In this document: positions 59,655 to 64,000 of the stretch, in pieces
Layout of the letters: the number at the start of each line of letters is the position of its first letter
How positions within the stretch are numbered: position 1 is the stretch's first letter
Origin: JASJBU01 sp039714735
GTDB lineage: Bacteria > Pseudomonadota > Gammaproteobacteria > Chromatiales > Chromatiaceae
Direction of reading: 5' to 3'
Length of the DNA stretch: 64,000 nt
NCBI GenBank assembly: GCA_039714735.1
Contig: JBDLIT010000001.1
Span: 45,553 to 109,552, forward strand
Program-made: the position numbers and the translations under genes
The notes under the pieces: generated by a model
Told to the model about the DNA's origin: nothing
What the model saw: the letters and a program-made list of their open reading frames with translations, nothing else
The model's database searches: none

Positions 59655-60514
59655 GTTCCTCCCCCTTTATTCTTGAGGGCACCTCAGATAATTTTCAACG
59701 CCTGGTGATTGAAAACTCCCGAAAAGGCCTTGTTGTGGTGGATTTCTGGGCCCCCTGGGTTGGACCCTCTTTGAAGCAACGGGAAATCCTCGCTGACCTG
59801 GCGCGATCCAACGAAGGGCGTTTTTTGCTGGTTTCGGTGAACACCGATGAGCAGAAGCCGCTTGCTGAGCGATTTACGGTGCGTAGCCTGCCGGGTTTTA
59901 AGCTCTTTCGGCATGGTGAGTTGGTGGCTGAATATCATGGGGTGCAGCCGGAGGCCGATTATCCACGCATCATCGAAGAGTATGTGGCAAAGAAGCTGGA
60001 TAAGGTCAGTGTCGAAGCGGTGGCCGCCTGGCAGTCGGGTAACACAGAGCAGGCCTTGCAGATCCTTGCCGAGGCCGCGGTGGAGTCGCCTCAGAACCTT
60101 AGCTATCCGGCGTTGATGGCCAAGATTCTGATGCGTGAGGGACGTGAGGCGGATGCCCATGCGCTGCTCAGTGCCTTGCCGGAAACCGCTCAGGAAGCTG
60201 AGGAGATCAGTGGATTGCTCGCACATCTTGGGCTCATTCTTACCGCACGTGAAGAGGAGGAGCCAGCGGTTTTGCAAAAGAAGATCGAAGATGACCCGGA
60301 TGACGCTGAGGCGCGCTACCGGCTGGCGGCCAGCTTGCTCGTTGCGGATAAAATAGAACCGGCACTGGAACAGCTGCTTTACCTCTCCCACAACCATGCA
60401 AACTATCGAAACGGGACCGCTCGCAAGGGCATGCAGGCGGTACTCGAGTTGCTCGACCCCGAGAATGAAGAGGTTGCCCGTTATCGGCGTGAACTCTATC
60501 GGCTCAACTACTGA
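59651..60514 (+). CDS. cnoX: CnoX/YbbN-like thioredoxin-TPR protein without active cysteines
   Basis: A 287-residue protein with an N-terminal thioredoxin fold (residues about 10-115; VVDFWAPWVGPSLKQ) and a C-terminal TPR-like helical region. Where thioredoxin has WCGPC, this has WVGPS (residues 36-40), so both redox cysteines are absent. The fold and TPR tail match the chaperedoxin CnoX, which protects proteins from chlorine stress and hands them to GroEL or DnaK; E. coli CnoX also lacks the normal active site. It overlaps the gene upstream by four bases and is followed 4 bases later by rimO. Confidence 0.85.
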   Translation: MSSSPFILEGTSDNFQRLVIENSRKGLVVVDFWAPWVGPSLKQREILADLARSNEGRFLLVSVNTDEQKPLAERFTVRSLPGFKLFRHGELVAEYHGVQPEADYPRIIEEYVAKKLDKVSVEAVAAWQSGNTEQALQILAEAAVESPQNLSYPALMAKILMREGREADAHALLSALPETAQEAEEISGLLAHLGLILTAREEEEPAVLQKKIEDDPDDAEARYRLAASLLVADKIEPALEQLLYLSHNHANYRNGTARKGMQAVLELLDPENEEVARYRRELYRLNY

Positions 60515-60518
60515 TAAC

Positions 60519-61856
60519 ATGCAAGCGCCTGCCCCGAATATTGGCTTTGTCAGCCTGGGTTGTCCCAAAAATCTGGTGGATTCAGAACGTATTCTCAGCC
60601 GTTTGCGGGCGGAAGGCTATCAGCTTTCCGCTTCGTATGAAGACGCGGAACTGGTGGTGGTGAACACTTGCGGCTTCATCGATGCTGCAGTCGATGAGTC
60701 ATTGGATGCGATTGGTGAGGCCCTGCGGGAAAACGGCCGGGTAATCGTCACCGGCTGTCTGGGGAAGGATGAGCAACGCATCCGTGAGTCCCATCCGGAG
60801 GTGCTGGCGGTGACTGGAGCGCATGCTTACGAAGAGGTGATGGAAGCGGTTCATGCGCAGATCCCTGCGCCTCATGACCCTTTTACGAGCCTGCTGCCCC
60901 CCACGGGCGTCAAGTTGACACCTCGTCACTACGCCTATCTGAAGATCTCCGAAGGCTGCAACCACAGTTGCACATTCTGTATCATTCCGGACCTGCGCGG
61001 TCCGCTGATGAGCAGACCCCTCGGTGATGTGATGCAGGAGGCCGAGCGGTTGGTGGAATCCGGCGTCAGAGAGCTGTTGGTAGTGTCCCAGGACACCAGC
61101 GCCTACGGGATTGATCTCAAGTACCGGCCGGATTTCTGGCAGGGCCGCCCCCTGCAGACCCGGGTTCGAGATCTGGCAGGCGCCTTGGGAGAACTGCAGG
61201 CCTGGATCAGGCTGCACTATGTCTATCCCTATCCCCATGTGGACGATCTGATTCCACTGATGGCGGAGGGACATGTTCTGCCCTATCTCGATATGCCGCT
61301 ACAGCACGCCAGTACCAGGGTGCTGCAGGCGATGAAACGACCGGCTGCCACGGAAAAAGTCCTGCAGCGAATCAGCCGTTGGCGCAAGGAATGCCCTGAG
61401 TTGACCCTGCGCAGCACCTTTATCGTTGGATTCCCAGGCGAGACCGAGGTTGAATTCTCAGAACTGTTGGATTTTCTGCGCGAGGCCCAACTCGACCGGG
61501 TGGGTTGCTTTGCCTATTCACCCGTGGACGGAGCACAGGCCAATCAGCTTCCCGGTGCTGTGCCGTCAGAGATCAAAGAGGAGCGCAGAGCGCGTTTCAT
61601 GGACCTCCAGGCGGAGATCAGTCGGGAGCGACTGCAAGCGCGTGTAGGCACTGAAACGATCGTGCTGGTGGATGAGGTGAAGGAGAAGCAGGTCATCGCC
61701 CGGAGCTCAGCCGATGCACCGGAAATCGACGGGCATGTCTATATTCCCGGCGCCTGGGATCTGGAATCCGGTGATTTTATCGAGGTCAAGATAACCGCTG
61801 CCACAGCGCACGACCTGAAGGCGGAACCTTTGGCCTTTGAGGAAGAAGGGGAATGA
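60519..61856 (+). CDS. rimO: RimO, ribosomal protein S12 methylthiotransferase
   Basis: A 445-residue radical SAM enzyme that adds a methylthio group to Asp88 of ribosomal protein S12. The N-terminal cluster-binding region begins IGFVSLGCPKNLVDSERILSRL; the radical SAM site is CNHSCTFCIIPDLRGP (C-x3-C-x2-C); the C-terminal TRAM-like domain is about residues 375-445. ATG 60519 begins MQAPAPNIGF, right after the preceding gene's stop; the longer open frame upstream overlaps that gene. Confidence 0.95.
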   Translation: MQAPAPNIGFVSLGCPKNLVDSERILSRLRAEGYQLSASYEDAELVVVNTCGFIDAAVDESLDAIGEALRENGRVIVTGCLGKDEQRIRESHPEVLAVTGAHAYEEVMEAVHAQIPAPHDPFTSLLPPTGVKLTPRHYAYLKISEGCNHSCTFCIIPDLRGPLMSRPLGDVMQEAERLVESGVRELLVVSQDTSAYGIDLKYRPDFWQGRPLQTRVRDLAGALGELQAWIRLHYVYPYPHVDDLIPLMAEGHVLPYLDMPLQHASTRVLQAMKRPAATEKVLQRISRWRKECPELTLRSTFIVGFPGETEVEFSELLDFLREAQLDRVGCFAYSPVDGAQANQLPGAVPSEIKEERRARFMDLQAEISRERLQARVGTETIVLVDEVKEKQVIARSSADAPEIDGHVYIPGAWDLESGDFIEVKITAATAHDLKAEPLAFEEEGE

Positions 61857-61926
61857 ACGGAACGCCGATTGGTTTAGCGCTTCCCTGCGCTTGCTTGCCA
61901 ACCAGCAGATGGAACTGTGTGATTCT

Positions 61927-62142
61927 TTAGAAAGCCGACCCACTGGATTTGCCGATCTTTTTCAGGATCAAGGCGAGTGGGCAAAAGCCTGTAAAGGCGG
62001 ATTGCAGCAGGTTCAGGCCGACAAAGGCGGTAAAGTACAACCAGTAGTGATGGTGGAAGATGGGGCTGCCTGCGGTACCCAAAGCCAGGCTCAGCAGGAT
62101 GGCAAAGCCTGCAAAAGCGAGAACAATGCGATCAATATTCAT
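61927..62142 (-). CDS. DUF2892 inner membrane protein
   Basis: A 71-residue membrane protein starting MNIDRIVLAFAGFAILLSLALG, with two helices and the DUF2892 motif NLLQSAFTGFCPLALILKKIG, which is also the membrane part of rhodanese-like YgaP. Function unknown. It is convergent with rimO and divergent from the kinase-like gene. About 107 bases separate its start from that gene. Confidence 0.8.
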   Translation of the reverse strand: MNIDRIVLAFAGFAILLSLALGTAGSPIFHHHYWLYFTAFVGLNLLQSAFTGFCPLALILKKIGKSSGSAF

Positions 62143-62249
62143 GAAGTTGCCTCTAATGGTGACGTATTGGTTTGAGTCGCCATCAATAACCAGCGACGGA
62201 AAAGAAAAATATTAGCACAAACTAATATTCAGTCAAGTGCAATAAAACT

Positions 62250-63830
62250 ATGATGAAAAACATGGAAATCGATTTGAATAAGCAACATCAGATGATTGCG
62301 GCGCTGCTCGATTCAGTGGCATTCGGTGAAGTCTCCGGAGGTGTCGAGCACATTCAGACTCACATCTCTCACGTCATTCTGGCGGGAGATTTCGCCTATA
62401 AGATCAAGAAACCCCTCGATCTGGGTTTTCTCGATTTCTCCACCTTGGATCGGCGCAAGTTTTGTTGTGAGGAGGAGCTGCGCCTGAACCGGCGGATGGC
62501 GCCGGAACTCTACCTGGATGTAATTCCAATCACCGGAAGCCTGGATGCCCCAGGTCTCAGTGGTGATGGTGATGCAATCGAATATGCGGTCAGAATGCGG
62601 CGCTTCCCCCAGTCGGGCCTGCTGAGTGAGGCGCCGCCGGACAGAGAGACCATCCTCCAGCTCGCCCAACTGGTTTCCGGTTTTCACCAATCAATCCCCG
62701 AAGCTGACAGTTCCACAACCTATGGCGGAGCTGAGCGGGTGATACAACCGATGCTGGAAAATTTCAGCCAGATTCGTGAAATCGGTGTGGAATCGCTGGA
62801 TACACAACGCCTGGATGCTCTTGAGGCCTGGACCATTGAGCAGGCAGAGCAGCTGCGGGACCTGCTGGGCCGACGGAAGCAAGAAGGGCATATCCGGGAG
62901 TGTCACGGTGATATGCATCTGGGCAATATCACCCGCTACCTAGGCAAACTGGAGATTTTTGATGGCATCGAGTTCAATCCAAATCTGAGCTGGATCGATA
63001 CCTTCAACGATGCCGCCTTCCTGCTGATGGATCTAGAGTACAGAGGGCTGCACCAGGAGGCAGCACTCTTCCTCAATGAATATCTGGCCCAGTCCGGTGA
63101 CTATGATGGGCTGCCATTGCTGCGTTTTTATCAGCTTTACCGGGCCATGGTGCGGGCCAAAGTGGCCGCAATCCTGTTAGCTCAGGCTGGGCGGAATGAG
63201 CATGATCGGCAGCAGATCATCCAGGAGTTCAACGGTTACCTTGAGCTGGCTGAACGCTATACCCACCGTACGAATCCAGCCCTGTTCATCGCGCATGGTC
63301 TCTCAGGATCAGGCAAGAGCCTGTTCAGCGGCTGGTTGGCGGAAGCGTTGCCCGCTATCCATCTGCGTTCTGATGTGGAGAGAAAACGGCTGTTTCCGGA
63401 CCCTGGACAAACCTCGGGTCTGGGGCAAGGCATCTATAGCGCCGATGCCACCCAGCATACCTACAATCACCTGCAGGAATTGGCCAAGACAGTGATGCAG
63501 GCCGGTCATTCAGTGATTGTCGATGCAACCTTTCTCAAGGCCGATCAGCGCCTGCCGTTTTCTCAATTGGCGGCCGATCTGGATAAACTCTTCCTGATTC
63601 TGGATTGTGTGGCGCCGGACGAGGTGCTGCGTGAAAGGATTCTGTCGCGCCAGGAGGAAGGTGTGGACCCTTCAGATGCGGATCTGAAGGTGCTGGAATT
63701 GCAGATGGAAAATCGTGAACCATTGAACGATCAGGAACTTGCCCAGAGAATTGAGGTGGATACCACGCAATTTCCGCCGCCAGGGTTGCTGCGGCAGGTG
63801 TCCGAACATCTATCTGGCAATCGGAGCTAA
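62250..63830 (+). CDS. Bifunctional phosphotransferase-like / ATP-binding kinase-like protein
   Basis: A 526-residue fusion. The N-terminal part (to about residue 330) resembles the aminoglycoside phosphotransferase/choline kinase fold, with DFAYKIKKPLDLGFLDFST (Lys) and the catalytic CHGDMHLGNI plus FDGIEFN. The C-terminal part (about 340-526) is a P-loop kinase-like domain with AHGLSGSGKSLFSGWLAE. This domain pair (COG2187 plus COG0645 type) is widespread in proteobacteria with no known substrate. Start ATG 62250; downstream in-frame ATGs (62253, 62262) are possible. Confidence 0.85.
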   Translation: MMKNMEIDLNKQHQMIAALLDSVAFGEVSGGVEHIQTHISHVILAGDFAYKIKKPLDLGFLDFSTLDRRKFCCEEELRLNRRMAPELYLDVIPITGSLDAPGLSGDGDAIEYAVRMRRFPQSGLLSEAPPDRETILQLAQLVSGFHQSIPEADSSTTYGGAERVIQPMLENFSQIREIGVESLDTQRLDALEAWTIEQAEQLRDLLGRRKQEGHIRECHGDMHLGNITRYLGKLEIFDGIEFNPNLSWIDTFNDAAFLLMDLEYRGLHQEAALFLNEYLAQSGDYDGLPLLRFYQLYRAMVRAKVAAILLAQAGRNEHDRQQIIQEFNGYLELAERYTHRTNPALFIAHGLSGSGKSLFSGWLAEALPAIHLRSDVERKRLFPDPGQTSGLGQGIYSADATQHTYNHLQELAKTVMQAGHSVIVDATFLKADQRLPFSQLAADLDKLFLILDCVAPDEVLRERILSRQEEGVDPSDADLKVLELQMENREPLNDQELAQRIEVDTTQFPPPGLLRQVSEHLSGNRS

Positions 63831-63859
63831 GGCGTGAAATTTCCACTGCTTCCTATCGA

Positions 63860-64000
63860 TTAGCTCATGGCAATCAGGGCAACACCTCCGAGCATCACTA
63901 AGCCGGCGATCAGATGACTGCCCAGGCCTGGTTCCCTGAACAGGTAGGCGCCATACAGCATACCGAACAGCAGGCTGGTGCGTTTCACTGCGATCATATA
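63860..64000 (-). CDS. EamA/DMT-family transporter, C-terminal end (partial)
   Basis: The minus-strand frame running off the right edge encodes 46 residues before TAA: KRTSLLFGMLYGAYLFREPG followed by HLIAGLVMLGGVALIAMS. This is the typical end of an EamA drug/metabolite transporter (the R-x-S-x-L-F helix and the G.xLI.x.G.x.LI end). The rest lies beyond the window. It converges on the kinase-like gene. Confidence 0.75.
   Translation of the reverse strand, partial: YMIAVKRTSLLFGMLYGAYLFREPGLGSHLIAGLVMLGGVALIAMS

Overview
The window looks like chromosomal DNA of a gammaproteobacterium, probably a sulfur-oxidizing or sediment/symbiont-type member near the Chromatiales/Sedimenticola group. That placement is inferred from gene content: an octaheme tetrathionate-reductase-family cytochrome, an Mrp/Mbh-like respiratory complex, and Pseudomonas-like neighbourhoods for pilT/pilU-yggS-proC-yggT-yggU and for thiO-fimU-pilVWXY1E-ispH-fkpB. 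No phage, plasmid, insertion sequence or CRISPR array was seen. Coding density is high and most genes are housekeeping.

Layout. 0-4 kb: an envelope redox/efflux operon (two exported thioredoxin-fold proteins, a TolC-like channel, an HlyD-like adaptor, acylphosphatase). 4-12 kb: sfsA, cpdA, oxyR, a class II aldolase/short-chain dehydrogenase fusion, fabA, proS. 11.9-14.7 kb: a decayed ABC-ATPase-like tail, then a minus-strand unit of a truncated cydA, an octaheme cytochrome c and a di-heme-type cytochrome b. 15-18.5 kb: a MIF homologue, a DUF4124 protein and an Ig-like-repeat lipoprotein. 18.9-23.5 kb: ilvI-ilvH-ilvC and argG. 23.6-32.9 kb: DUF4426, a dynamin-like GTPase, yggU-yggT-proC-yggS, divergent pilT-pilU, and small unknown genes. 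33-36 kb: gnd-zwf.

36.4-47.7 kb is the most unusual region: a 13-gene operon that joins a complete set of Mrp/Mbh-type cation-antiporter modules to complex-I-like subunits (NuoH, B, C, D, I types). Two antiporter subunits are fused into one protein of about 1046 residues. The NuoI-like subunit is fused to a GltD-like flavoprotein that should take electrons from NAD(P)H. The catalytic subunit has lost the [NiFe] cysteines and also the residues expected to hold quinone. The NuoB-like subunit has three cysteines instead of four. A diiron ferritin-like protein ends the operon. It is best read as an ion-pumping NAD(P)H-oxidizing complex with an unknown electron acceptor.

47.8-64 kb: tRNA-Thr(CGU), thiO, the minor-pilin/PilY1 operon, ispH and fkpB, a patch of small unknown genes including a 46-residue four-cysteine membrane protein, a CnoX-like protein, rimO, a DUF2892 protein, a two-domain kinase-like protein, and the C-terminal end of an EamA transporter at the right edge. 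All calls come from reading the sequence and family knowledge; no searches were run.
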